From Actinomycetospora termitidis (GTDB lineage: Bacteria > Actinomycetota > Actinomycetes > Mycobacteriales > Pseudonocardiaceae), in contig NZ_JASVWF010000008.1 of assembly GCF_030286555.1 (NCBI RefSeq), forward strand, positions 124,001 through 188,000: a stretch of 64,000 bases of DNA, in the 5' to 3' direction. Within the stretch, counting starts at the first letter, position 1, and the number at the start of each line of letters is the position of its first letter. Shown here piece by piece: positions 42,997 to 51,416 of the stretch. The notes under the pieces were generated by a model, which saw only the letters and a list, made by a program, of their open reading frames with translations, searched no databases and was not told where the DNA came from. The translations under genes and the position numbers were made by a program.

Positions 42997-44715
42997 TCAG
43001 GTGAGCGGCGGCAGGACGAGGGCACCGTCGGCGTAGGTCGCGGGGCCGACCACCCGCTGGTGGCCGTCCTGGATCTGGTGCACGAGGTGCGCCTGGGCCA
43101 GCGACGGGTCGCCCGCGCCCTCTCCGGACCACGTGCGTGCCGTCTGCCCCGGGGCGTCGAAGCTGTACGCCCCGTTGACCCCGCGGTAGACCGAGGCGCG
43201 GAGGTGGTCGGCGACCGCGGAGAAGTCGCGGAAGTCCGCGGCGGCCCAGGCCCCGGCGACCAGGCGCACGCGGTCGTAGGCGATCCCGGCGTGCGAGCGT
43301 CCGGGGACGACGCCGAAGCGCCGCGCGTAGCGGGCCGCGAACGAGCGGCCGAGACGGTCCGGGTAGGTGCCGGTGGTCGTGGCCCAGAGGATGCCGTCCG
43401 CGCGGTCGCCGAGGCGGAGCCGGAACTCCGGCACCGACGGGGCGTAGATCCCGTAGAGCAGTCCCGCTCCCCCGGCGTCGCGGAATCCCTCGACGAACGC
43501 CACGTGGTCGTCGACGAGATAGCTGCCGATCATGACGGCGGCCGGGTCGTCCCCCGCGGCGCGGGCGCCGGCCTCCCGCCACCCGCCCGCCCTCGGGGCC
43601 TCGACGGTCAGCGCCCACCCGCGCCGTTCCGCGTGGTCGGCGGCCGCCGAGAGACCGAGGTCGACGAGGTCCCACGCGGGCTGGCGGACGGCCAGGAGGC
43701 GACGGGACCCCGGACGCCAGGTGCCGCGGTCGCGCAGGCCACTGACGACGTCCACGAAGTGCGGCCCGTAGTGGACGTCGCTCGGGCAGACCTGGAACAC
43801 GCGCGAGAACCGTCCGGGGTCCTCCGCGGCGCGCTGCTCCATCAGCCCGGAGGTCGCCGCGTGCAGGTACGGCACGCCGGCGGCGGCCGCCAGGTCGTGC
43901 GCGAGGTCCTGGCGGGCGAGGTAGCCGGAGGTGAGGACGTCGACGTCCGCGGCGAGCAACCCCTCGAAGCCGGCCGCGACGGTGGTCGCGTCCTGCGGAT
44001 CCACGTCGGCAACGCGCAGCTCGAGCCGCCGGCCGGCCACCCCGCCGGCCGCGTTCAGCTCCTCGATCGCGAGTCGTGCGCCCTGCTCCATCTCGCGGGC
44101 GTCCGCGGCCGCCACCCCGGTGAGCGGGAGGAGCGCCCCCACCCGCAGCGGCCGGCGATGCACGGGACGGGGGCTCGCTCCGCGGCGGGCCGGCGTCCGG
44201 TCCGCGGCGGCCATCGCCCGGCCGAGTCGGAGCTGCTCGAAGCCGACCGGGCCGCCGGGTGGCGGCACCACGACCAGGCCCTCGTCGAGCGCCCGGGCCG
44301 CCGCGGCTCCGCGCGAGGCGACGTCGAGCTTGCTCAGCACCCGGTCCACGTGGGTCGCGACCGTGCGGGCCCCGATCGCCAGCCGGGTCGCGACGGCCGC
44401 ATTGGTCAATCCGGCGACCAGCAGGGTCAGCACCTCGAGCTCGCGGCGGCTCAGCCCGTGCGGGAGGGCCTCGAGCGGTTCGACGGCAACCACGGCCGTC
44501 GCGTCCTCCACCTGCACCAGCACCGCGAGCGGCACCGGCCCGAGCCGGACCACCCGCAGCTCGCCGACGTCCGCCGCCACCGCCCCGGCCGCGAGTCGAC
44601 GCAGGTCGGAGGGCACGTCGTCGGCACGGCCGTCCTCGACGACCCGGACCTCCGCGGCGGCGTCGACCCGCACCGCGGCCCGCCCCGGCGTCCCCTGCGA
44701 CGTCCTCAGGTCCAT
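42997..44715 (-). CDS. LuxR-type helix-turn-helix fused to periplasmic-binding ligand domain
   Basis: The 572-aa protein has a LuxR/GerE helix-turn-helix at about residues 86-145 (LSRRELEVLTLLVAGLTNAA, then VATRLAIGARTVATHVDRVL). From about 188 to 565 it has a type-I periplasmic-binding domain of the leucine/amide-binding class (RVGALLPLTGVAAADAREME, GVAGRRLELRVADVDPQD). There is no signal peptide, so the ligand domain acts in the cytosol, as AmiC does in amide sensing. The gene is divergent from a RutA-type monooxygenase/acylase pair, which it probably controls. ATG 44715 has GGGAG upstream. Confidence 0.85.
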   Translation of the reverse strand: MDLRTSQGTPGRAAVRVDAAAEVRVVEDGRADDVPSDLRRLAAGAVAADVGELRVVRLGPVPLAVLVQVEDATAVVAVEPLEALPHGLSRRELEVLTLLVAGLTNAAVATRLAIGARTVATHVDRVLSKLDVASRGAAAARALDEGLVVVPPPGGPVGFEQLRLGRAMAAADRTPARRGASPRPVHRRPLRVGALLPLTGVAAADAREMEQGARLAIEELNAAGGVAGRRLELRVADVDPQDATTVAAGFEGLLAADVDVLTSGYLARQDLAHDLAAAAGVPYLHAATSGLMEQRAAEDPGRFSRVFQVCPSDVHYGPHFVDVVSGLRDRGTWRPGSRRLLAVRQPAWDLVDLGLSAAADHAERRGWALTVEAPRAGGWREAGARAAGDDPAAVMIGSYLVDDHVAFVEGFRDAGGAGLLYGIYAPSVPEFRLRLGDRADGILWATTTGTYPDRLGRSFAARYARRFGVVPGRSHAGIAYDRVRLVAGAWAAADFRDFSAVADHLRASVYRGVNGAYSFDAPGQTARTWSGEGAGDPSLAQAHLVHQIQDGHQRVVGPATYADGALVLPPLT

Positions 44716-44742
44716 GGCCGCCCGTCTCCCACGCGCCGTCGT

Positions 44743-44819
44743 CGGGACCCTAACCCCGCGAGGCCCCGACGGGACCCCTCGTGACGTGATGGCTCCACGC
44801 CGGAAACACGGGGTCCGTC
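44743..44819. promoter_or_regulatory. Repeat-containing divergent promoter region
   Basis: The 180-bp gap between the LuxR-SBP gene and the monooxygenase gene contains CGGGACCC twice in direct orientation (44743-44750 and 44769-44776). An inverted GGGGTCCGTC lies at 44810-44819, complementary to the second copy except for one bulged base. These repeats are candidates for the LuxR-type site. No conventional promoter hexamers were identified with confidence. Confidence 0.4.
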
Positions 44820-44895
44820 GTTCTACCGATCCGCCGCGGCCGACGTCGTCCTAGCGTCCCGGCATTCCCCGATCCCCGAATCCGTGGAGGGCCCC

Positions 44896-45948
44896 GTGCG
44901 TCTCGGAATCTTCGCCCCGACCCTGTCCGGCGGCTGGGTCATCTCGACCGAGGCGCCCTGGTGGAAGCCCGACTGGTTCCTCATGCAGGAGACCGCGTTG
45001 AAGGCCGAGCACTACGGCTTCGACTTCCTCCTCGCCCCGAACAAGTACAAGGGCATGGACGGCGAGATCCACTTCTGGAACTACGCCCTGGACTCCTTCA
45101 CGACGATGGCTGCGCTCGCGGCGGTGACGCGCAAGGTCATGCTGATCCCGTCGATCTCCCTGCTCTCGGTGCCACCGGTCTACGCCGCCAAGCAGTGCAA
45201 GACGATCGCCGACATCGCGGGCCCCGGCCGGTTCGGCGTCAACATCATCTCGGGGTGGGAGAAGCCGGAGTGGGAGTCGATGGGCCTGTGGCCCGGCGAC
45301 GAGTACTTCGGCTACCGCTACGACTACGCGGCGGAGTACATGACCGTCATGCGCGAGCTCTGGGAGACCGGACAGACCGACTTCGACGGGCAGTTCTTCC
45401 ACATGAAGGATGCGCGCCTGGAGCCCTGGTTCGACGACGGGAACATGCCGAAGGTCGTCTGCGCGGGGCAGTCGGACCGCGGCATGCAGTTCACCGCCGA
45501 GCACGCCGACTACCAGTTCATGGGTGGCAAGCTCGACATCGGCGAGCTGACCGAGCAGATGGGTCGGGTCAACGCCGCGTCACAGAAGGCCGGCCGGCCG
45601 ATGGAGGCGTTCCCGCTCTACCAGTGCGTGGTGCGCGACAGCCTCGCCGAATGCGACGACGTCATCGGCCGGTGGCGCGAGAGCCAGGAGCTGGAGGTCG
45701 TCAAGACGATGACCGGGCACGCGTCGATGAACTCCGAGGCCGACGAGAACTCGCTGCACGCGACCCTGCTCGGCAACGACAACTTCATGCTCTGGGAGAT
45801 CATCAAGGGCGACCCGAAGAGCGTCGCCGAGCAGCTGCGCGCGATCTCCGACGTCGACGGCGTCAGCGGCGTGATGTTCACCTTCCAGGACTACCTGACC
45901 GACATCGACCGCTTCGGTGCTCAGGTCATGCCGTTGCTGGCGGACTGA
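44896..45948 (+). CDS. RutA-type flavin-dependent monooxygenase
   Basis: The 350-aa protein aligns with RutA (pyrimidine oxygenase) across most of its length: RLGIFAPTLSGGWVISTEAP, AEHYGFDFLLAP, GRFGVNIISGWEKPE, GLWPGDEYFGYRYDYAAEY and VCAGQSDRGMQF. RutA and relatives (DszA) use flavin-N5-oxide or peroxide to cleave C-N or C-S bonds. The Asn and Trp of the RutA catalytic region (VNIISGW) are kept. GTG 44896 has GGAGGG 5 nt upstream. It is coupled through TGATG to the penicillin-acylase-type gene, so an amide-like substrate is plausible. A flavin reductase is not adjacent. Confidence 0.88.
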   Translation: MRLGIFAPTLSGGWVISTEAPWWKPDWFLMQETALKAEHYGFDFLLAPNKYKGMDGEIHFWNYALDSFTTMAALAAVTRKVMLIPSISLLSVPPVYAAKQCKTIADIAGPGRFGVNIISGWEKPEWESMGLWPGDEYFGYRYDYAAEYMTVMRELWETGQTDFDGQFFHMKDARLEPWFDDGNMPKVVCAGQSDRGMQFTAEHADYQFMGGKLDIGELTEQMGRVNAASQKAGRPMEAFPLYQCVVRDSLAECDDVIGRWRESQELEVVKTMTGHASMNSEADENSLHATLLGNDNFMLWEIIKGDPKSVAEQLRAISDVDGVSGVMFTFQDYLTDIDRFGAQVMPLLAD

Positions 45949-48209
45949 TGCCCCTGCCCGGTGAGGTCGTCGTCGACGGACTCCACGACGACGTCGAGGT
46001 GCTCGTCGACCGCTGGGGGGTGCCGCACGTCTACGCCGCCCACCGGCGCGACGCCTTCGTCGCGCAGGGCTTCCAGGCGGCGCGGGACCGGCTCTTCCAG
46101 ATCGATCTCTGGCGGCGACGCGGGCTCGGGCGGCTCGCCGAGGTGTTCGGCGCCCGGCACCTGGAGGAGGACCGGGCGCGTCGGCTGTTCCTGTTCCGTG
46201 GGGACATGGAGCGGGAGTGGGCCGCGTACCCCGAGGGCACGCAGGAGGTCGTCACCGCGTTCGTCGCCGGGGTGAACGCCTACGTCGGCTGGGCGCTGGA
46301 GGCCCCGGAGGAGCGCCTGCCGCCGGAGTTCGCGTCGCTCGGTCACCTCCCGGCGCGATGGGCCCCCGAGGACGTCGTGCGCATCCGGACGCACGGTCTC
46401 TTCTACAACGCGGAACAGGAGCTCGCCCGGGCCCTGACGGTGCGCGACCTCGGGACGGAGGCCGAGGAGCTGCGGGCCGTGCGGGAGCCGGGCGGCCCAC
46501 TCGACGTGCCCGGGCCCGACGTCCTGCGCGGGCTCGGCGACGAGGTCCTCGACGTCCACCGGCTCGCGTGCGGCCCGGTCGGGTTCGCGGCGGCGGGGAG
46601 CAACAACTGGGTCGTGTCCGGCGCGCGGTCCGGCACCGGCCGACCCGTCGTCGCGAACGACCCGCACCGGGCCGTCACGGTGCCGTCGCTGCGCTACCTC
46701 GCCCACCTCGAGGCGCCGGGGCTCTCCGTGATCGGGGCGGGCGAGCCGCACCTGCCCGGCATCTCCATCGGCCACAACGGCCGGGTCGCCTTCGGCCTCA
46801 CGATCTGGCCGATCGACCACGAGGACCTCTCCGTCCACGAGCTCCACCCGACCGACGACGGGCGTTACGCGTACGACGGCGGGTGGGCGGCGTTCGAGGT
46901 CGTCGAGGAGCGGATCGCGGTGGCCGGGGCCGACGACGCCGTCGTGCGCCTGGCCTTCTCCCGCCACGGACCGGTCGTGCACGTCGATCCCCGGACGCGG
47001 ACGGCCGTCGCGGTGCGGGCAGCCTGGCTGGAGCCGGGGATGGCTCCCTACCTCGCGAGCCTGGGCTACCAGGACGCGGCCGACGCCGCCGGGTTCCGGG
47101 ACGCCCTCGCCCACTGGGGTGCACCCGGCGTCAACCAGGTGTTCGCGTCGGTCGACGGGACGATCGGGGTGCAGGCGTGCGGGCGGGTGCCGCGACGCAC
47201 CGGCTGGAACGGGGCGCTGCCGGTGCCCGGCGACGGACGCTTCGAGTGGGACGGGACGCTGCCGTTCGAGGAGCTCCCCGGCCGGCTGGACCCGCCGTCG
47301 GGATGGGCCACGACGTCCAACCAGTACCTGCCGTCCGAGGCGGGCGTCGTCACCACGGACTGGTACTCGGGCGCCCGGCACGAGCGCCTGGCGGCGTGGC
47401 TCGCGGACGACGACGCCGTCGACGTGGACGTGGACGTGGACGTGGACGCGAGCCTGGCGATGCAGGCCGACGTGGTGAACACGCACGCCCGGCGACTGCT
47501 CGAGCGGCTCGCGGACCTCGACGTGCCGGCCGAGGTCGACCCCTGGTGGCAGGAGCTGCAGGCCTGGGACGGCGTCGAGGACGCCGGGTCCCGCGCCGCG
47601 CTGATCGCGCAGATCTGGCTGCGCCGGCACCTGCGGCCGTGGCTGGTCGACCGGTGTCTGGAGCGGCTCGGGGCCTCGGCGGACCCGGCGGCGCGCGGCC
47701 GGCTCGTCCGGGAGGACACGCTGTTCTCCGACCTGCGCCCGGACCTGCGGATGGTCGACCTGCTCGACGACGATCCCGCGCTCCTGGCCGACGGGGTCGG
47801 GGTGACGCTGCGCGCCGCCGTCGCCGAGATCGAGGACCGGCTCGGCCCGGACCGGGCGACGTGGACGTGGGGGGCGCTGCACCGCACCGAGCTCCGGCAC
47901 CCCGTGCTGGGCGCCGCGGGTTCCCTGCCCGCGGTGCCGCGCCCGGGCAGTGGCGACACCGTCGGTCTGTCCGGACACGACGCGGAGTTCAACGCCGTCA
48001 TGGGCAGCAGCTTCCGCATGGTCGTCGACGTCGGGGACTGGGACCGCTCGCGCGTCGTCAACTCCCCCGGTCAGTCCGGCGACCCGCGCTCCCAGCACTA
48101 CGCCGACCTGCTCGAGGTGTGGGCCGACGACGGGTCGTTCCCCCTGCTCTACAGCCGGGCCGCGGTCGAGGAGGCCACCACCGACCGGCTCGTCCTGCGG
48201 CCCCGCTGA
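45948..48209 (+). CDS. Penicillin acylase-family (S45) Ntn hydrolase, cytoplasmic
   Basis: The 753-aa protein has the alpha-chain region VDRWGVPHVYA and the autocatalytic nucleophile Ser218 in GSNNWVV, followed by a beta chain with HNGRVAFGLTIWPIDHEDL. Penicillin G acylases and AHL acylases share this fold, but they are secreted; this one lacks a signal peptide. TGATG links its ATG to the upstream monooxygenase. A four-copy GACGTG repeat encodes DVDVDVDV near residue 494. It probably cleaves an amide made available in the cytosol; the acyl group is unknown. Confidence 0.88.
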   Translation: MPLPGEVVVDGLHDDVEVLVDRWGVPHVYAAHRRDAFVAQGFQAARDRLFQIDLWRRRGLGRLAEVFGARHLEEDRARRLFLFRGDMEREWAAYPEGTQEVVTAFVAGVNAYVGWALEAPEERLPPEFASLGHLPARWAPEDVVRIRTHGLFYNAEQELARALTVRDLGTEAEELRAVREPGGPLDVPGPDVLRGLGDEVLDVHRLACGPVGFAAAGSNNWVVSGARSGTGRPVVANDPHRAVTVPSLRYLAHLEAPGLSVIGAGEPHLPGISIGHNGRVAFGLTIWPIDHEDLSVHELHPTDDGRYAYDGGWAAFEVVEERIAVAGADDAVVRLAFSRHGPVVHVDPRTRTAVAVRAAWLEPGMAPYLASLGYQDAADAAGFRDALAHWGAPGVNQVFASVDGTIGVQACGRVPRRTGWNGALPVPGDGRFEWDGTLPFEELPGRLDPPSGWATTSNQYLPSEAGVVTTDWYSGARHERLAAWLADDDAVDVDVDVDVDASLAMQADVVNTHARRLLERLADLDVPAEVDPWWQELQAWDGVEDAGSRAALIAQIWLRRHLRPWLVDRCLERLGASADPAARGRLVREDTLFSDLRPDLRMVDLLDDDPALLADGVGVTLRAAVAEIEDRLGPDRATWTWGALHRTELRHPVLGAAGSLPAVPRPGSGDTVGLSGHDAEFNAVMGSSFRMVVDVGDWDRSRVVNSPGQSGDPRSQHYADLLEVWADDGSFPLLYSRAAVEEATTDRLVLRPR
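47421..47444. repeat. GACGTG hexanucleotide tandem repeat in acylase gene
   Basis: Four consecutive GACGTG units encode alternating Asp-Val residues in the beta chain of the acylase. Slippage would change the protein by two residues per unit while keeping frame. Confidence 0.75.
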
Positions 48210-48222
48210 GAGCCGTCGGAAT

Positions 48223-48341
48223 GCGCAGGAACTCGACAGGATTCCTTCACCGCGGGGCGGTGGCGGCGTCTACCGTCGCCGGACGCCCCTTCACCACGGG
48301 GGAGGCCGCGCTGTATCGTGCGAGGAAATCCAGGTTCCTCG
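48223..48341. promoter_or_regulatory. AraC upstream region with inverted repeats
   Basis: The 173-bp gap upstream of the AraC gene has a perfect CGAGGAA-N7-TTCCTCG repeat at 48321-48341. Near the acylase end, GCGCAGGAAC (48223-48232) and CAGGATTC (48237-48244) match the two halves of the reverse complement of the 37-bp repeats at 58951 and 59097, with a different spacing. It could hold the AraC autoregulatory site. Confidence 0.4.
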
Positions 48342-48382
48342 GAAGACACAGAGCGGGACGTCTTCTGCGATCGGGAGGTCCG

Positions 48383-49342
48383 ATGACGGCGCTGAACCCC
48401 CTCGAGTTCCGGATCGCCCCGGGCGACCTGGTGGCCGAGCTCAAGTCGCGGACGCCCAAGATTGGGATGAACGAGGGCCTCTGGCCCGGGCTGACGATGT
48501 ACCGCTACGACGCGCCGGCCGTCCCGCTGTGGGAGGAGGTTCGCGAACTGCACCTGTGCGTGATCGCGCAGGGCCGCAAGTGCGTCACCGCGAACGGCGT
48601 CAAGTGTTTCTACGACCCGCTCACCTACTTCGCGATCAACGACAACGCGCCGTTCCGGACGGAGATCGTCGAGGCCAGCCCCGCGAAGCCGTTCCTCTCG
48701 TTCGGTCTCCAGCTCGACCACGAACTCGTGCGTCAGGTGTCGTCGGACATCCTGCTCGAACGCGAGACCGCGGCGTTCACGAGCACGCGGGCACCCAGGT
48801 CGGAGAACCACTCCTTCGTCTCCGCGCTGGACCGCGAGATGATGGACGCGATCCTGCGGTTCCTACGCGCGCTCTCGAACGGCGCGGACCGTCGCGTCCT
48901 GGCTCCCGTGTACCTCAAGGAGATCGTGTACCGGGCGCTGCAGGCCGAGCAGTACAGCCGTCTGATCGAACGGGCGGCGAGCGAGAGCGAGAGCAACCCG
49001 GTCAGCGCGATCATCGCCTACGTCCACGAGAACCTGGCCGAACCGCTGAGCGTCAGCGATCTCGCCGAGCGGGCCTTCATGAGCCCGTCCGCGTTCTCGC
49101 ACCTGTTCCGCGACGTGGCCGGGCGGTCGCCGTACCAGTTCATCAAGGAGATGCGGCTGACGAAGGCGCGGGAACTGCTGATCGAGAACGAGGCCAGCAT
49201 CACGCAGATCTCGAAGTCCGTCGGCTACCGCAGCACGTCGCACTTCATCAACGAGTTCCGCGACCGGTACGGGATGACCCCGCGCGCGTGCAGCGACGCG
49301 CTGGCCGGCCGCGACCAGGGGCCCCAGGCGGAGCAGGCCTGA
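48383..49342 (+). CDS. AraC family transcriptional regulator
   Basis: The 319-aa protein has an N-terminal cupin-like sensor of the PF06719 type (VIAQGRKCVTANGVKCFYDP, TYFAINDNAPF) and the two C-terminal helix-turn-helix motifs (PLSVSDLAERAFMSPSAFSH and ASITQISKSVGYRSTSHFIN). GGGAGGT lies 3 nt before ATG 48383. It is convergent with the diiron monooxygenase/aldehyde dehydrogenase operon. Alcohol and hydrocarbon oxidation operons often have AraC activators nearby, so it is a candidate activator of that operon or of the acylase pair. Confidence 0.88.
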   Translation: MTALNPLEFRIAPGDLVAELKSRTPKIGMNEGLWPGLTMYRYDAPAVPLWEEVRELHLCVIAQGRKCVTANGVKCFYDPLTYFAINDNAPFRTEIVEASPAKPFLSFGLQLDHELVRQVSSDILLERETAAFTSTRAPRSENHSFVSALDREMMDAILRFLRALSNGADRRVLAPVYLKEIVYRALQAEQYSRLIERAASESESNPVSAIIAYVHENLAEPLSVSDLAERAFMSPSAFSHLFRDVAGRSPYQFIKEMRLTKARELLIENEASITQISKSVGYRSTSHFINEFRDRYGMTPRACSDALAGRDQGPQAEQA

Positions 49343-49345
49343 GCC

Positions 49346-49373
49346 GAGGGGGCCGGGACGTCCCGGCCCCCTC
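49346..49373. terminator. Perfect 28-bp bidirectional terminator
   Basis: GAGGGGGCCGGGAC (49346-49359) is followed without a spacer by its exact complement (49360-49373). It lies 3 bp after the AraC stop codon and 5 bp from the stop of the convergent aldehyde dehydrogenase gene. It is therefore a strong two-way terminator candidate for both transcripts. Confidence 0.8.
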
Positions 49374-49378
49374 CGGCA

Positions 49379-50824
49379 TCACCAGGCGACGGCGAGGTAG
49401 CTGACCTCGAGGTATTCGTGGATGCCCTCGAAGCCGCCCTCGCGGCCGAGCCCGGACTGCTTCATGCCGCCGAACGGGGCGGCCGGGTCGGAGATCGCGC
49501 CCCGGTTCACACCGACCATCCCCGCCTGCAGCCGCTCGCCCACCGACAGGGCGCGTCCCAGGTCGCGGGAGTACACGTACGCAGCGAGCCCGAACTCGGT
49601 GTCGGTCGCGAGCGCGACCGCGTCGTCGTCGCTCTCGACCTCGATGATCGGGGCGATCGGCCCGAAGGTCTCCTCGACCGACAGGACGCTCTCCCGGCCG
49701 ACGCCGCTCAGCACGGTGGCCGGGTAGAAGAAGCCGGGACGCTCGAGGGGTTCCCCGCCGGTGTGGACCTTCGCGCCGGCGCCGACCGCGCCGTCGACGC
49801 GGGCCGCGAGGTCGCGCTGCCGCTTCGCGTTGACCATCGGGCCCAGCTCGGTCGCCTCGTCGGTGCCCGGCCCCACCCGGAGCGCGGCCATCCGCCCGGT
49901 CAGTCGCTCGGCGAAGTCGTCGACCACGGCCGAGTGCACGAGGAACCGGTTCGCCGAGGTGCAGGCCTGGCCGCCGTTGCGCATCTTGGCGTACATCGCG
50001 CCCTCGACGGCGTCGTCGAGGTCCGCGTCCTCGAGCACCAGGAACGGCGCGTTCCCGCCCAGTTCGAGCGAGGTGTTGACGACGCGGTCGGCGGTCTGGC
50101 GGAGCAGCGACCGGCCGACCGGGGTGGAACCGGTGAACGACACCTTCCGCACCCGGGCGTCCGCCAGGGCCCACTCGACGAGCTCCGCCGGACGGTCCGT
50201 CGTCAGGACGTGCACGACGCCGTCGGGCACGCCGGCCCGCGACAGGAGATCGCCGAGGTAGACCGCGGTCAGCGGAGTGTCCTCGGCCGGCTTGAGCAGG
50301 GCCGTGCAGCCCGCCGCGAGCGCCGGGGCGAGCTTGCGCGTGGCCATCGCCGCGGGAAAGTTCCACGGCGTCAGCAGCAGGGCGACCCCGACGGGCCGGT
50401 GGACGGTGGCGATGCGATTCGCCCCGCCGGGCGCGGTGCGCAACTCGCCCCCGATGCGCACCGCCTCCTCGGCGAACCACCGGAAGAACTCCGCGGCGTA
50501 GCGGACCTCCGCCCGGGCGTCCGCTCGCGTCTTGCCCATCTCCAGACTCATCAGCAGCGCCAGCGGTTCGAGCTCGGCGAGCATCAGCGCGTGGGCGGCG
50601 TGCAGGATCTCGGAGCGCCGCCGCGGGGCGGTCGCCGACCATGCCGGGAGGGCGTCGGCGGCCGCATCGACCGCCGCGTCGACCTCGGCGGCCCCGACCC
50701 GGGCGACCTCCGCGATCGGCTCGCCGGTCGACGGGTCGAGGACGCTGAAGGTGTCGTGCGACGTGGGCGGGGCGAGGCGGGCCAGGAGGCCGTGGACGTG
50801 AGTGAGCGTGGGGTCGACGCTCAC
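49379..50824 (-). CDS. NAD(P)-dependent aldehyde dehydrogenase (succinate-semialdehyde-type)
   Basis: The 481-aa enzyme has the oxyanion Asn156 in PWNFP, KPAEDTPLTA, SFTGSTPVGRSL, general base Glu254 in LELGGNAP and nucleophile Cys288 in GGQACTSANR. Its pattern fits the succinate-semialdehyde dehydrogenase group but the substrate may be another aldehyde. GTG 50824 overlaps the NTF2-like gene by GTGA. It is the last gene of the monooxygenase-linked transcript, so it may oxidise the aldehyde produced after hydroxylation. Confidence 0.88.
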   Translation of the reverse strand: MSVDPTLTHVHGLLARLAPPTSHDTFSVLDPSTGEPIAEVARVGAAEVDAAVDAAADALPAWSATAPRRRSEILHAAHALMLAELEPLALLMSLEMGKTRADARAEVRYAAEFFRWFAEEAVRIGGELRTAPGGANRIATVHRPVGVALLLTPWNFPAAMATRKLAPALAAGCTALLKPAEDTPLTAVYLGDLLSRAGVPDGVVHVLTTDRPAELVEWALADARVRKVSFTGSTPVGRSLLRQTADRVVNTSLELGGNAPFLVLEDADLDDAVEGAMYAKMRNGGQACTSANRFLVHSAVVDDFAERLTGRMAALRVGPGTDEATELGPMVNAKRQRDLAARVDGAVGAGAKVHTGGEPLERPGFFYPATVLSGVGRESVLSVEETFGPIAPIIEVESDDDAVALATDTEFGLAAYVYSRDLGRALSVGERLQAGMVGVNRGAISDPAAPFGGMKQSGLGREGGFEGIHEYLEVSYLAVAW

Positions 50825-51207
50825 CCGACGATCTTCCAGTAGGAGTCCTTGCGGGCGATCAGCCCGTCGCGGAACTCCCAGTGGTCGCAGCCGCGCGCCC
50901 TGACGGTGGCGCCGGTGGTCGTCGTCCCGTGGACGAGCCACTCGGAGACCCCGAGGTCGCCGCAGATCCAGTGCCGGTCGGCGTCGTACTGCACGTCCAG
51001 GACGCCCTCGAACCGGGCGGCCAGGGCAGCGCGCACCGCGGCCTTGCCGGTGGAGCGCGCACCCCAGGGGTCGGGTCCCTTCGAGGCGTCGAAGACGCAG
51101 TCGTCGGTGAAGTACTCCATGATCGCGTCGAGGTCGTGCGCGTTGAACGCCTTCATCAGCGCTTCCAGCGTCTCGACCGTCACGTTCTGGGCGTGCGTCA
51201 TCGCCAT
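50821..51207 (-). CDS. NTF2-fold (SnoaL-like) protein
   Basis: The 128-aa protein has the SnoaL/NTF2 pattern LMKAFNAHDLDAIMEYFTDD and DHWEFRDGLIARKDSYW. NTF2-fold enzymes include limonene epoxide hydrolase, steroid isomerase and polyketide cyclases; the catalytic Asp/Arg pattern cannot be fixed here. ATG 51207 has GAGGGAG 5 nt upstream. It precedes the aldehyde dehydrogenase by GTGA and follows a gap with 53-bp repeats after the DUF59 gene. Confidence 0.78.
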   Translation of the reverse strand: MAMTHAQNVTVETLEALMKAFNAHDLDAIMEYFTDDCVFDASKGPDPWGARSTGKAAVRAALAARFEGVLDVQYDADRHWICGDLGVSEWLVHGTTTTGATVRARGCDHWEFRDGLIARKDSYWKIVG

Positions 51208-51263
51208 GTCTCCCTCTGTGTCGTGGGTAAGGGCGCGGTCCACCTGGGGTGGGCGCCGGTGTG

Positions 51264-51390
51264 CTGGCGAGGGGCGCCCACGGCCCGTCTATCCGAGCGA
51301 AGGTGCCCTTCGGTCAACGTGGGGTTGGGGGCAGGGACTGGCGAGGGGCGCCCACGGCCCGTCTATCCGACCGAAGGTGCCCTTCGCTCA
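51264..51390. repeat. Two 53-bp direct repeats with internal hairpins
   Basis: Copies at 51264-51316 and 51338-51390 have a 74-bp period and differ at two bases. Each contains the hairpin CGAAGG-TGC-CCTTCG. The two differences flank that hairpin on both sides (G/C swapped). The array occupies most of the 209-bp gap between the DUF59 gene and the NTF2-like gene, and may act as a terminator or be a REP-like element. Confidence 0.75.
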
Positions 51391-51416
51391 GCCTGGAACG
51401 GGGGCGAACCGCGTCG

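Noticed and set aside
46217-49342. A 1041-residue frame spanning the acylase and AraC genes
   Set aside because: Only its last ~320 residues (the AraC protein) are real; the upstream part is a shadow of the acylase.
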